A DNA stretch of 64,000 bases from Bacteroidota bacterium (GTDB lineage Bacteria > Bacteroidota > Bacteroidia > Bacteroidales > Dysgonomonadaceae). This document shows, in pieces, positions 16,538-24,006 of the stretch. The stretch is taken from NCBI GenBank assembly GCA_023388315.1, contig JAEWGM010000008.1, forward strand, positions 1 through 64,000, read 5' to 3'. The translations under genes and the position numbers were made by a program. Below the pieces are notes generated by a model. The model worked only from the letters and a program-made list of their open reading frames with translations. It ran no database searches and had not been told where the DNA came from. Each line of letters begins with the position of its first letter. Position 1 is the first letter of the stretch.

Positions 16538-17679
16538 CTAAAAGAACCCTTTTATATTTCGCCACATTTGTTGTATCACTTGCGGCGTTATTTTCAGGAT
16601 GTAAATCCGATAAGCAGCCTCAAAGCAACCACCTTGAGGCTGTTATTGATGGCACGGTAAAGTACGCCAAAGGTTTTAGCATTGAAAACACCAATGATTA
16701 CACCAAGGTAACCATTCACAACCCTTGGCAAAAAGACGAAGCGTATGCGGTGTATTATCTCTGTGAAACCGATTCGTGTCACACGCCAACGGATGGTTTT
16801 CGCGTGCAAATTCCGTTGCAATCGGTTGTGGTAAACACGTTTTCTTATTTTGAATTTTTCCGTTTATTGAACGAATTGCCTGCCGTTTCGGGTGTTACGG
16901 ACGGTTTTCGGGTGTATAACCCGTTTGTATTGGAAGGATTGAAAAATGGCAACATCGTGGATTTGGGCGATCCGTTTAACCCGAACATCGAAAAAACAAT
17001 GGCGCTCAAACCGCAAGCCATCGTTAAATCGGCCTACGCGCAGCAAGATACGTACAACGAACGGCTTATTAACGCCGGATTACCCATTATTTATTCGTTG
17101 GAATGGATGGAAAACTCCCCGTTGGGCAAAGCGGAATGGATAAAACTGGTGGCCGCTTTTTTCGATAAACAGGCTTTAGGCGACAGTCTTTTCAACAAAA
17201 TTGAAACACACTACCTTGAAACGGTGGCGTTGGTGGAAAATATTTCGCAAAAACCAACGGTTTTAGCCGGCGATAATTTTCAGGGAACGTGGTATGTGCC
17301 TGGTGGAAAGAGTTTCAACGCGCAACTTTTCGCCGATGCGGGCTTGGATTATTACTACAAAAATCACAAAGAAAGCGGCAGCATTGGGTTGGATATAGAA
17401 ACCATTCTCACGCAATTTGGAGATGCCGATACGTGGTTCGGCTGCGAAGCAACTTCGTATGAAGAGTTAAAAAAGAAAGACTCGAAATATGGTTTATTGA
17501 AAGCGGTAAAAAATCAAAAGGTGTACAATAACCACAACCGGGTAACGCCCCAAGGTGGCAACGATTATTTTGAGAGCGCCATAGCCAATCCGCATCTTTT
17601 ACTGGCCGATTATATCAAAGCCGCGCATCCGGAACTGGTTCCTCAGCACGAATTCACCTACATTAAGCCTTTGCGATAA
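16534..17679 (+). CDS. ABC transporter substrate-binding lipoprotein (BtuF/FepB-like)
   Basis: A 381-residue protein with GTG start overlapping the stop of the preceding gene. The N-terminus MTKRTLLYFATFVVSLAALFSGC is a lipoprotein signal with Cys23. The remainder is a class III periplasmic binding protein: a first lobe with KTMALKPQAIVKSAYA, a linking helix, and a second lobe with GDNFQGTWYVPGGKSFNAQLFADAGLDY. Such proteins deliver cobalamin, heme or ferric siderophores to a FecCD permease, which follows after 9 bases. Because no outer-membrane receptor is adjacent, the ligand cannot be decided between iron chelate and cobalamin; the cobalamin-dependent mutase elsewhere in the window is suggestive only. 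Confidence 0.85.
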   Translation: MTKRTLLYFATFVVSLAALFSGCKSDKQPQSNHLEAVIDGTVKYAKGFSIENTNDYTKVTIHNPWQKDEAYAVYYLCETDSCHTPTDGFRVQIPLQSVVVNTFSYFEFFRLLNELPAVSGVTDGFRVYNPFVLEGLKNGNIVDLGDPFNPNIEKTMALKPQAIVKSAYAQQDTYNERLINAGLPIIYSLEWMENSPLGKAEWIKLVAAFFDKQALGDSLFNKIETHYLETVALVENISQKPTVLAGDNFQGTWYVPGGKSFNAQLFADAGLDYYYKNHKESGSIGLDIETILTQFGDADTWFGCEATSYEELKKKDSKYGLLKAVKNQKVYNNHNRVTPQGGNDYFESAIANPHLLLADYIKAAHPELVPQHEFTYIKPLR

Positions 17680-17688
17680 CACCCTGAA

Positions 17689-18699
17689 ATGAAACACAAA
17701 CGGCTCACGTTCATATTACTATCGATTATTTTGCTTTTGGCATTCATTGGCGATGTTTTCACCGGCAATGTGCCCATTTCTTTTTCCGAAGGAATAAAAG
17801 CGCTGTTTGGCACATCGGGAAATGAGATTATCGATGAAATTATTTTCAACTACCGCCTACCCAAAGCCATCACCGCCGTTTTGGCAGGTTCTGCGCTGGC
17901 AGTATCGGGCGCGCTGATGCAAACGCTGTTTCGCAATCCACTTGCGGGGCCCGATGTGCTGGGCGTGAGCGCCGGCGCCGGATTGGGCGTTGCCTTTCTA
18001 ACCATGCTAAGCGGCTCGGCGGTGTATCCATTTATCGCCGCGATGGGAAGCATGGCGCAGGTGCTGGCAGCCATTGCCGGCGCGGTGATTGTGCTCGTGC
18101 TCATAGTGGGCGTTTCGGCAAGGGTAAAAGACTCGGTCACCATTTTGGTGTTGGGAATGATTTTCGGATACGTGGCCAGCGCGGCTGTTACCATTTTGCA
18201 AAGCTTTGCCGATCCCGATTCGTTGAAAGTGTTTGTAAGTTGGACCTTTGGCAGCCTCGGCGCCGTCACGTGGAATAAGATGCCACTGTTGCTTGTGCTT
18301 GTGGTATTGGGAACCATGATCGCTTTTTTGTTGCAAAAAACGCTTAACAGCTTGCTGTTAGGTGAAAGTTATGCCGCCAGCGCCGGCCTCGACATTAAAA
18401 AAACCCGATTGATTATTATTACACTCACGGCCATCGTTACCGGCGCCGTCACAGCGTTTACGGGCCCCATCGCTTTTGTGGGCGTGGTAATTCCTCACTT
18501 TGCCCGCGCTTTTTTCGGCACGGTGAATCACAAAACCATCATCCCCGCCTCCATTCTGTTAGGAAGCATTCTATTGCTGGTGTGCGATATGGTTTCGCAA
18601 GTTTCCGTCGCCAACCGAACATTGCCCATAAACGCTGTTACCGCCGTTTTTGGCGCCCCCATGATTATTTGGATTGTACTGAAACGGAAGAAGCTTTGA
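17689..18699 (+). CDS. FecCD/BtuC-family iron-chelate or cobalamin ABC permease
   Basis: A 336-residue inner-membrane permease with about ten helices and the family segments RLPKAITAVLAGSALAVSGALMQTLFRNPLAGPDVLGVSAGAG and FVGVVIPHFARAFFG (the ATPase-coupling region). With the preceding lipoprotein it forms two parts of a three-part importer. The expected ATPase gene does not follow: a heptamer array begins at the stop codon and Dps is next. The ATPase must be encoded elsewhere or have been lost. The TGA stop is partly formed by the first array unit. Confidence 0.92.
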   Translation: MKHKRLTFILLSIILLLAFIGDVFTGNVPISFSEGIKALFGTSGNEIIDEIIFNYRLPKAITAVLAGSALAVSGALMQTLFRNPLAGPDVLGVSAGAGLGVAFLTMLSGSAVYPFIAAMGSMAQVLAAIAGAVIVLVLIVGVSARVKDSVTILVLGMIFGYVASAAVTILQSFADPDSLKVFVSWTFGSLGAVTWNKMPLLLVLVVLGTMIAFLLQKTLNSLLLGESYAASAGLDIKKTRLIIITLTAIVTGAVTAFTGPIAFVGVVIPHFARAFFGTVNHKTIIPASILLGSILLLVCDMVSQVSVANRTLPINAVTAVFGAPMIIWIVLKRKKL

Positions 18700-18760
18700 G
18701 CGTTGGGCTTTGGGCGTTGAGCGTTGAGCGTTGGGCGTTGAGCATTGAGCAATGAGTATG
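18698..18760 (+). repeat. heptanucleotide array, nine units, starting within the permease stop codon
   Basis: GAGCGTT, GGGCTTT, GGGCGTT, GAGCGTT, GAGCGTT, GGGCGTT, GAGCATT, GAGCAAT, GAGTATG in one phase. The first unit supplies two bases of the TGA stop (18697-18699). Its unit is the complement of the CTCAACG type seen at 11.8 kb. Confidence 0.88.
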
Positions 18761-18789
18761 AGTGCCTGTAACTCGAAACCCGTAACTCA

Positions 18790-18831
18790 TCCAGCACCCA
18801 GCATCAAACACCCCGCACCCCGCACCCCATA
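18790..18831 (+). repeat. second heptanucleotide array before dps, six units
   Basis: CCAGCAC, CCAGCAT, CAAACAC, CCCGCAC, CCCGCAC, CCCATAA: another unit type but the same 7-base period, 30 bases after the previous array. Confidence 0.7.
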
Positions 18832-18868
18832 AACCCTCTCTATCCACAATACAATTAAATTATTTCAT

Positions 18869-18899
18869 TTTGAATTTATCTTATTCATCTATATCTTTG
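18869..18899 (+). promoter_or_regulatory. consensus Bacteroidota promoter for dps
   Basis: TTTG (18869-18872), exactly 19 bases, then TATCTTTG (18892-18899), a full match to TTTG-N19-TAnnTTTG. This leaves a leader of about 40 bases before the dps ATG and gives good support for the phylum assignment. Confidence 0.8.
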
Positions 18900-18946
18900 C
18901 ACTAATAAATAAACAATATCAATAATAAAAAACAAATATTAAAAGT

Positions 18947-19420
18947 ATGAAAACATTAGATTACATTCAGTTAGATTCAAAAAACACGAAGAAAGTTGTC
19001 AATGAATTACAAACATTATTAGCCGACTTTCAACTTTTCTACACCAACTTGCGTGGTTTTCACTGGAACATTAAAGGCCGCGGATTTTTTGAGCTTCACG
19101 AAGCATACGAAAAAATGTATGACGATGCGGCAGAAAAGATAGACGAAGTGGCAGAGCGCATTTTGATGCTCGATGGCGTGCCCGCCCACAATTTCAGCGA
19201 TTATTTGAAAACATCGGAAATTAAAGAAACGGGTGTCGTGAGCAACGGCGACGAAATTGCCAAACTCATTCTCGATTACCTGAAAGTGCTTATCGCACGT
19301 GAAAGAAATGTGTTGGAACTCGCATCGGAGAACAACGACGAAGGAACCGTTGCACTGATGGGCGACTTCATTTCAGAACAAGAAAAAACCGTGTGGATGA
19401 TTACATCGTATCTATCGTAA
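18947..19420 (+). CDS. dps: DNA-protecting ferritin-like protein Dps
   Basis: A 157-residue Dps/NapA-type protein. The helix with NLRGFHWNIKGRGFFELHEAYEKMYDDAAEKIDEVAERIL carries the conserved His, Asp and Glu residues of the inter-subunit ferroxidase centre (read in two stretches, RGFHWN and FELHEAYEKMYDD). The protein forms dodecamers that oxidize Fe(II) with peroxide, store iron and protect DNA. The N-terminus is short, so DNA binding by a lysine tail is not obvious. It is monocistronic, with a consensus promoter and a terminator. Confidence 0.95.
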   Translation: MKTLDYIQLDSKNTKKVVNELQTLLADFQLFYTNLRGFHWNIKGRGFFELHEAYEKMYDDAAEKIDEVAERILMLDGVPAHNFSDYLKTSEIKETGVVSNGDEIAKLILDYLKVLIARERNVLELASENNDEGTVALMGDFISEQEKTVWMITSYLS

Positions 19421-19445
19421 AGCAAAAACATTCATCACAAGAAAA

Positions 19446-19474
19446 GGAAAGGACGGCTACGGCTGTCCTTTTTT
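19446..19474 (+). terminator. terminator after dps
   Basis: AAAGGAC (19448-19454) pairs with GTCCTTT (19465-19471) around a 10-base loop, followed by T residues. Confidence 0.75.
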
Positions 19475-19532
19475 CGTAAAATTTATTGGCATTATTTTTG
19501 TATTTTAAATTGAGAACTTAAAAATAAAAAAG

Positions 19533-19540
19533 TATATTTG
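19533..19540 (+). promoter_or_regulatory. candidate -7 box (TATATTTG) for clpC
   Basis: A perfect TAnnTTTG match 35 bases upstream of the ATG; an ATTG word lies 20 bases further upstream as a weak -33 element. Confidence 0.6.
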
Positions 19541-19575
19541 CATATCATATGCAGCAAAATAAAGGAATTAATTAA

Positions 19576-22128
19576 ATGGAAAATAACTTTTCGCAGCGCG
19601 TTCGCGACATAATGGCTTACAGCCGTGAAGAGGCGGGACGGCTTCAAAACAACTATATTGGCCCGGAACATCTGATGCTTGGTATTCTTCGCGATGGCGA
19701 TGGATTGGCCATTCAGGTACTGCAGGATTTTGATATAGATTTGGCCATCCTTAAAGATTACATCGACTCACACGTGCGTCAGATTCAAGAGCCGTATGAA
19801 GGAACAAACGAGCTGGTTATCAATAAAAAAACAGAAAAAGCGTTAAAGATGAGTATTCTGGAAGCGCGCCTCACCAAAAGCACGGAAACCGATACGGAAC
19901 ACGTGTTGCTGGCGCTCCTCAAAGAGAAAAACACCATTATTAACGATATTCTCACGCAATTTCAACTGGATTATTCCAGCGCGTTTCTCTACATAAAAAG
20001 CATTATCGATACGCGGTTGGAGGTGGAGGAAAAAGATACGCCTTCGGCCGGACCCAACTTTACAGATGACGAAGATGACGAACCCATGGGCAAATCATCG
20101 TTCAATCCCGGCGGGCAGGGAGGACAAGCACAGGCAAAAAGCGCCCAATCCGATACGCCCGTACTCGATAATTTTGGCACCGATATCACCCGCGCCGCCC
20201 TCGAAAATCGGTTAGACCCGGTGGTGGGGCGCGAAAAAGAAATTGAGCGCATCGCGCAAATATTAAGCCGACGCAAAAAAAACAACCCCGTGCTCATTGG
20301 CGACCCCGGCGTGGGAAAATCGGCCATTGTGGACGGGCTGGCGCTGCGCATCACGCAGAAAAAAGTATCGCGCGCCTTGTTCGATAAACGCGTCATCGCA
20401 CTCGATATGGCCTCCATTGTGGCGGGCACAAAATATCGCGGGCAGTTTGAGGAACGCATCAAAGCCATTTTGAACGAGCTCTCGAAAAACCCCAACATCA
20501 TCCTTTTCATTGATGAGATCCACACCATTGTGGGTGCCGGCGGCGCAGCCGGATCGTTGGACGCGGCTAATATGCTGAAACCGGCGCTGGCGCGCGGCGA
20601 AATTCAGTGCATTGGCGCCACCACGTTGGATGAATACAGAAAAAACATTGAAAAAGACGGAGCGTTGGAGCGCCGTTTCCAAAAGGTGATTGTGGACGCC
20701 ACCACACCCGAGGAAACGCTGCAAATTTTGCGCAACATAAAAGAGCGCTACGAAGACCACCACAACGTGCGTTATACCGACGACGCGCTGGACGCATGCG
20801 TGAAACTTACCGACCGCTACGTTACCGACCGCACGTTCCCCGATAAAGCCATCGACGCGCTGGACGAAGCCGGCGCGCGCGTGCACATTTCTAACATTGT
20901 GATTCCTGAAACCATCGAGAAAATGGAGGAGGAACTTAAAGAAGTGGAGCAAATGAAAACCGACGCCGTAAAAGCGCAACGCTACGAACTGGCAGCCAGT
21001 TACCGCGACAAACAACGCCAATTGCTCCTTGCGCTGGAAGCCGAAGAAGAGCGCTGGCAAAAAGAGATAAAAGAAAAACCCGAAATGGTGGACGAAGAAA
21101 AAATTGCCGAAGTGGTGGCCATGATTTCGGGCGTCCCCGTGCAGCGCATCGCGCAGGCCGAAGGCCAACGGTTGCTGGAAATGAAAGACGAGCTTAAAGC
21201 GCAGGTAATCGGGCAAGACGAGGCCGTGGAGAAAATTGTGAAAGCCATACAGCGCAACCGCGTGGGGCTCAAAGACCCCAACAAACCCATCGGCACCTTT
21301 ATGTTTCTTGGGCCCACGGGTGTGGGAAAAACGCATTTGGCTAAGAAGCTGGCGGAATTTTTGTTCGATTCGCACGAAAACCTCATCCGCATCGATATGA
21401 GCGAATATATGGAGAAATTCAACGTGTCGCGCCTCGTGGGAGCGCCTCCCGGATATGTGGGATACGAAGAAGGCGGCCAGTTGACGGAAAAAGTACGCCG
21501 TCGCCCCTACTCCGTTGTGTTGCTCGATGAGATTGAAAAAGCGCATCCCGATGTGTTCAACATCCTCTTGCAGATATTAGACGAAGGACACGTTACCGAT
21601 AGTTTGGGCAGGAGAATCGATTTCAAAAACACCATTCTTATTATGACATCCAACATCGGAACGCGGCAGCTGAAAGATTTCGGCCGTGGAATTGGGTTTA
21701 ACACCTATAGCGATGTTAACGACACCGAATACGCGCGCGGCGTGATACAAAAAGCGCTAAATAAAGCCTTCGCACCCGAGTTCCTCAACCGTGTGGACGA
21801 TATTGTGATGTTCGACCAGTTGAGCAAAGAGTCCATCTTTAAAATTATCGACCTCGAGCTCAAAGGGCTTTACAAACGCATCAAAGAACTGGGTTACAAC
21901 GTGGAACTTACCCCCGAAGCCAAAGAATACATTGCCGACAAAGGCTACGATGTGCAATTTGGCGCCCGTCCGTTGAAGCGCGCCATTCAAAAATACATCG
22001 AAGACGAAATGGCGGAAATGATCATCCGCACCGGCATCAAGGAAGGCGAAACCGTGTTAATAGATTTCGATAAAGAAAAGCAAAACATCACCATGAGCGT
22101 GATCCACCCCGCCGTAGAGACGCATTGA
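19576..22128 (+). CDS. clpC: ClpC-type AAA+ unfoldase, ATP-binding subunit of Clp protease
   Basis: An 850-residue AAA+ protein. Residues 1-145 are the two-repeat Clp N domain (FSQRVRDIMAYSREEA). AAA-1 has Walker A GDPGVGKS (242-249). A UVR-like middle region follows around 460-495 (ELAASYRDKQRQLLLALEAE). AAA-2 has GPTGVGKT (579-586), and GIGF near 705 fits the ClpP-docking IGF loop. It feeds unfolded proteins to ClpP, which is not in this window. The last residues AVETH and the TGA stop are encoded by an inserted palindromic repeat, and the stop codon is the hairpin loop, so the native C-terminus was probably altered. A strong terminator follows. Confidence 0.95.
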   Translation: MENNFSQRVRDIMAYSREEAGRLQNNYIGPEHLMLGILRDGDGLAIQVLQDFDIDLAILKDYIDSHVRQIQEPYEGTNELVINKKTEKALKMSILEARLTKSTETDTEHVLLALLKEKNTIINDILTQFQLDYSSAFLYIKSIIDTRLEVEEKDTPSAGPNFTDDEDDEPMGKSSFNPGGQGGQAQAKSAQSDTPVLDNFGTDITRAALENRLDPVVGREKEIERIAQILSRRKKNNPVLIGDPGVGKSAIVDGLALRITQKKVSRALFDKRVIALDMASIVAGTKYRGQFEERIKAILNELSKNPNIILFIDEIHTIVGAGGAAGSLDAANMLKPALARGEIQCIGATTLDEYRKNIEKDGALERRFQKVIVDATTPEETLQILRNIKERYEDHHNVRYTDDALDACVKLTDRYVTDRTFPDKAIDALDEAGARVHISNIVIPETIEKMEEELKEVEQMKTDAVKAQRYELAASYRDKQRQLLLALEAEEERWQKEIKEKPEMVDEEKIAEVVAMISGVPVQRIAQAEGQRLLEMKDELKAQVIGQDEAVEKIVKAIQRNRVGLKDPNKPIGTFMFLGPTGVGKTHLAKKLAEFLFDSHENLIRIDMSEYMEKFNVSRLVGAPPGYVGYEEGGQLTEKVRRRPYSVVLLDEIEKAHPDVFNILLQILDEGHVTDSLGRRIDFKNTILIMTSNIGTRQLKDFGRGIGFNTYSDVNDTEYARGVIQKALNKAFAPEFLNRVDDIVMFDQLSKESIFKIIDLELKGLYKRIKELGYNVELTPEAKEYIADKGYDVQFGARPLKRAIQKYIEDEMAEMIIRTGIKEGETVLIDFDKEKQNITMSVIHPAVETH

Positions 22129-22137
22129 ATGCGTCTC
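22117..22137 (+). repeat. GTAGAGACG-type palindrome containing the clpC stop codon
   Basis: GAGACGCAT and ATGCGTCTC form a 9-bp stem whose 3-base loop is TGA, the clpC stop codon (22126-22128). The right arm is then repeated with changes (ATTGAACGCGTCTCC, ATTGACTGCATCGC), a short 15-base tandem run to about 22165. Related palindromes lie at 23939, 25492, 26752, 31115, 40856 and 44449. Confidence 0.88.
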
Positions 22138-22202
22138 CATTGAACGCGTCTCCATTGACTGCATCGCATCTTTGATCGCGTTTCTATTTTTACAGACGAA
22201 TA

Positions 22203-22239
22203 ACATTGTCAAAGTCCAGAACTTTGACAATGTTTTTTT
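22203..22239 (+). terminator. strong terminator after clpC
   Basis: ACATTGTCAAAGT (22203-22215) and ACTTTGACAATGT (22221-22233) form a perfect 13-bp stem with loop CCAGA, followed by T residues. Confidence 0.92.
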
Positions 22240-22528
22240 GTACTCACCCCATATATTATCTAACTCCTCGCCCGTCTCAAAAGAAGATAGTACACGGATG
22301 CCGCGGATTTTTACATCATGAAAACAACGAAGACACCTGCTCCTATTATCTGTGAAAATCAGCCTTATCTGTGTACTTTTGAGCCCCCTTAAAGTAACGC
22401 CTGCACAAAACGCTATCAAACAACTTTCATGATATAACAAACAACGCCGACAACAAAATCAGAAACGCTATTATCGAATTATTATGAAAATAAAGTAATT
22501 TAATAATCAATCTCACCAATAATATTTT
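22240..22528. other. non-coding spacer between clpC and the TlpA cluster
   Basis: No supportable gene. The stretch 22290-22390 has low-complexity text (ACACGGAT, ATCTGTGAAAATCAGCCTTATCTGTG) like that beside the three-hairpin repeats at 7.5 and 58.97 kb, which suggests an old remnant of the same repeat-rich DNA. Confidence 0.4.
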
Positions 22529-22690
22529 TATATTTGTTTTTTGAACAATTTATCAAGGGCAGACGTCGCCCCATATAGGGCGGTGTGTATCTCACTTGAG
22601 ACGACGAGTTTGGCATTAATGACAAACGGTAAACACTCCGTTTGTGAACAACAAAAACAGAGGGCGCCGACAAAAACGAGCGGCGCCCTC
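22529..22690 (+). promoter_or_regulatory. structured 5' leader of the TlpA-like cluster
   Basis: A promoter match TATATTTG (22529-22536) would start a leader of about 185 bases. It contains three hairpins in a row: CGCCC/GGGCG (22567-22582), ACAAACGG/CCGTTTGT (22622-22645), and a perfect GAGGGCGCCG/CGGCGCCCTC with an 11-base loop (22660-22690), 39 bases before the first ATG. The last is strong enough to affect elongation or translation. I recognise no riboswitch class. Confidence 0.55.
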
Positions 22691-22728
22691 CGTTTGAAAA
22701 CCGAATTTAATATGTAAAACAACATAAA

Positions 22729-23913
22729 ATGAAAACAAAAACACTTCTAATCCTTTTATTGATTGCCGTGGCAGTTGTCGCTTGTAACCAAAGTAACACA
22801 TATCAAATTACAGGACGGATAGAAAATATTCCTGATGGCGGTGCTGTACAATTATTTACTGTGGAAGGAAATGCCGGAAGATTATTCAACGCATACACCA
22901 TTCGCGGCGGTTCTTTTTCCTTTGAAGGAGAAGTAGATTCGCTTCAAGAGCTACAGCTTGTGGTTTTTGATGAAAAATTTCCTTTAACCACGTTTCCAAT
23001 TTGGATTGCACCCGGTGCAAAAGTTAAAATTATCGGAAAAGGCAATTATCCCGGAACTTGGGATATAAACAGCAACGTGAGGGAACAACAGGAGGAAGAA
23101 ATTTACAGAAATGCCGTGAAAGATATTGCAATGAAGTATGACTCGTTGGATTTAATTTACCGCTCAATGGAAAGAAAAATAAATATAGCGAAAAATGAAG
23201 AACAAAAACAAAAGCTGATTGCAGAAATTCGATCTATCCAGGAAAAACAAGATGTTATACTTTTTAACTACTATCGCAAAATTTTTGAAGTAATGGCATC
23301 ACAGCCCGTTACGGAAAACTGGATAAACCGTTTGGTCACAAATGCCGGTTATGCCAACGCTTTGGCGAGCGACGCTTCTTATCCCGAGAAAAATCAAGCA
23401 CTATTGCAAAACCTCTACAACCGATTAACCGACGAACAAAAGCAATCGCGCAAAGGGCAGGTCATTTATGCGTACGTTTATCCTGTTGCAACCATAAAAG
23501 AGGACGACCCAATGGCAAAAGGGCGCTTTTTTGACCCGCAAGGCGCCGAACATGAAATTACCGATTTCGCCAACAAAGGAAAACACATTTTGTTGGATTT
23601 TTGGGGTGTAGGCTGCGCGCCGTGCATCGCCGCTTTTCCCGAAATGAAGGAAATTTACAAAGCGCATAAAGACAAGCTCACCATTATCAGCGTCAGTACC
23701 GACACACACGACATTTGGCAAGATGGCCTAAAGAAACATCAATTGCCGTGGGTAAACCTCAACGATTTTCTCTTATTGGAAGGCTATGCTCTGCACTACG
23801 GCGTGCGCGGCATTCCATTCTACGTGCTTATTTCACCTGACGGAATTGTGCAAAAAACATGGTCAGGATACAGCAAAGGCTCACTAAAAGAAAAGCTAAA
23901 AGGCGTAATATAA
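22729..23913 (+). CDS. TlpA-like thioredoxin lipoprotein with DUF4369 domain (1 of 4)
   Basis: A 394-residue envelope lipoprotein with a signal peptide ending VAVVAC. Residues about 25-120 are a DUF4369-like beta domain (YQITGRIENIPDGGAVQLF). A helical linker with a charged coiled-coil-like stretch follows, and the C-terminal thioredoxin fold has the active-site line FWGVGCAPCIAAFPEM. CAPC differs from the usual CGPC and may change the redox potential; the cis-Pro loop is GIPFYVLI. Such proteins reduce disulfides or support cytochrome and outer-membrane protein maturation in Bacteroidota. It is the first of four consecutive relatives; the next gene begins after a palindrome-bearing spacer. 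Confidence 0.87.
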   Translation: MKTKTLLILLLIAVAVVACNQSNTYQITGRIENIPDGGAVQLFTVEGNAGRLFNAYTIRGGSFSFEGEVDSLQELQLVVFDEKFPLTTFPIWIAPGAKVKIIGKGNYPGTWDINSNVREQQEEEIYRNAVKDIAMKYDSLDLIYRSMERKINIAKNEEQKQKLIAEIRSIQEKQDVILFNYYRKIFEVMASQPVTENWINRLVTNAGYANALASDASYPEKNQALLQNLYNRLTDEQKQSRKGQVIYAYVYPVATIKEDDPMAKGRFFDPQGAEHEITDFANKGKHILLDFWGVGCAPCIAAFPEMKEIYKAHKDKLTIISVSTDTHDIWQDGLKKHQLPWVNLNDFLLLEGYALHYGVRGIPFYVLISPDGIVQKTWSGYSKGSLKEKLKGVI

Positions 23914-23938
23914 CTATCTTTGCTGTCATCCACCCGTA

Positions 23939-23959
23939 GAGGCGCATTAAATGCGCCTC
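23939..23959 (+). repeat. GTAGAGGCG-type palindrome between TlpA-like genes 1 and 2
   Basis: GAGGCGCAT and ATGCGCCTC with loop TAA, preceded by CCCGTA. It begins a block of about 120 bases (23932-24053), including the ribosome-binding region and signal-peptide codons of gene 2, that recurs almost unchanged before and in gene 3. Confidence 0.85.
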
Positions 23960-24006
23960 AAAACCGGAAACGCGGATAATTTCACACAAAAAAATAAAAT
24001 CAAACA

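Noticed and set aside
20263..21546. 427-codon frame antisense to clpC
   Set aside because: Composition is rich in His and Phe as expected from reverse reading of AAA+ codons; no domain or start signal.
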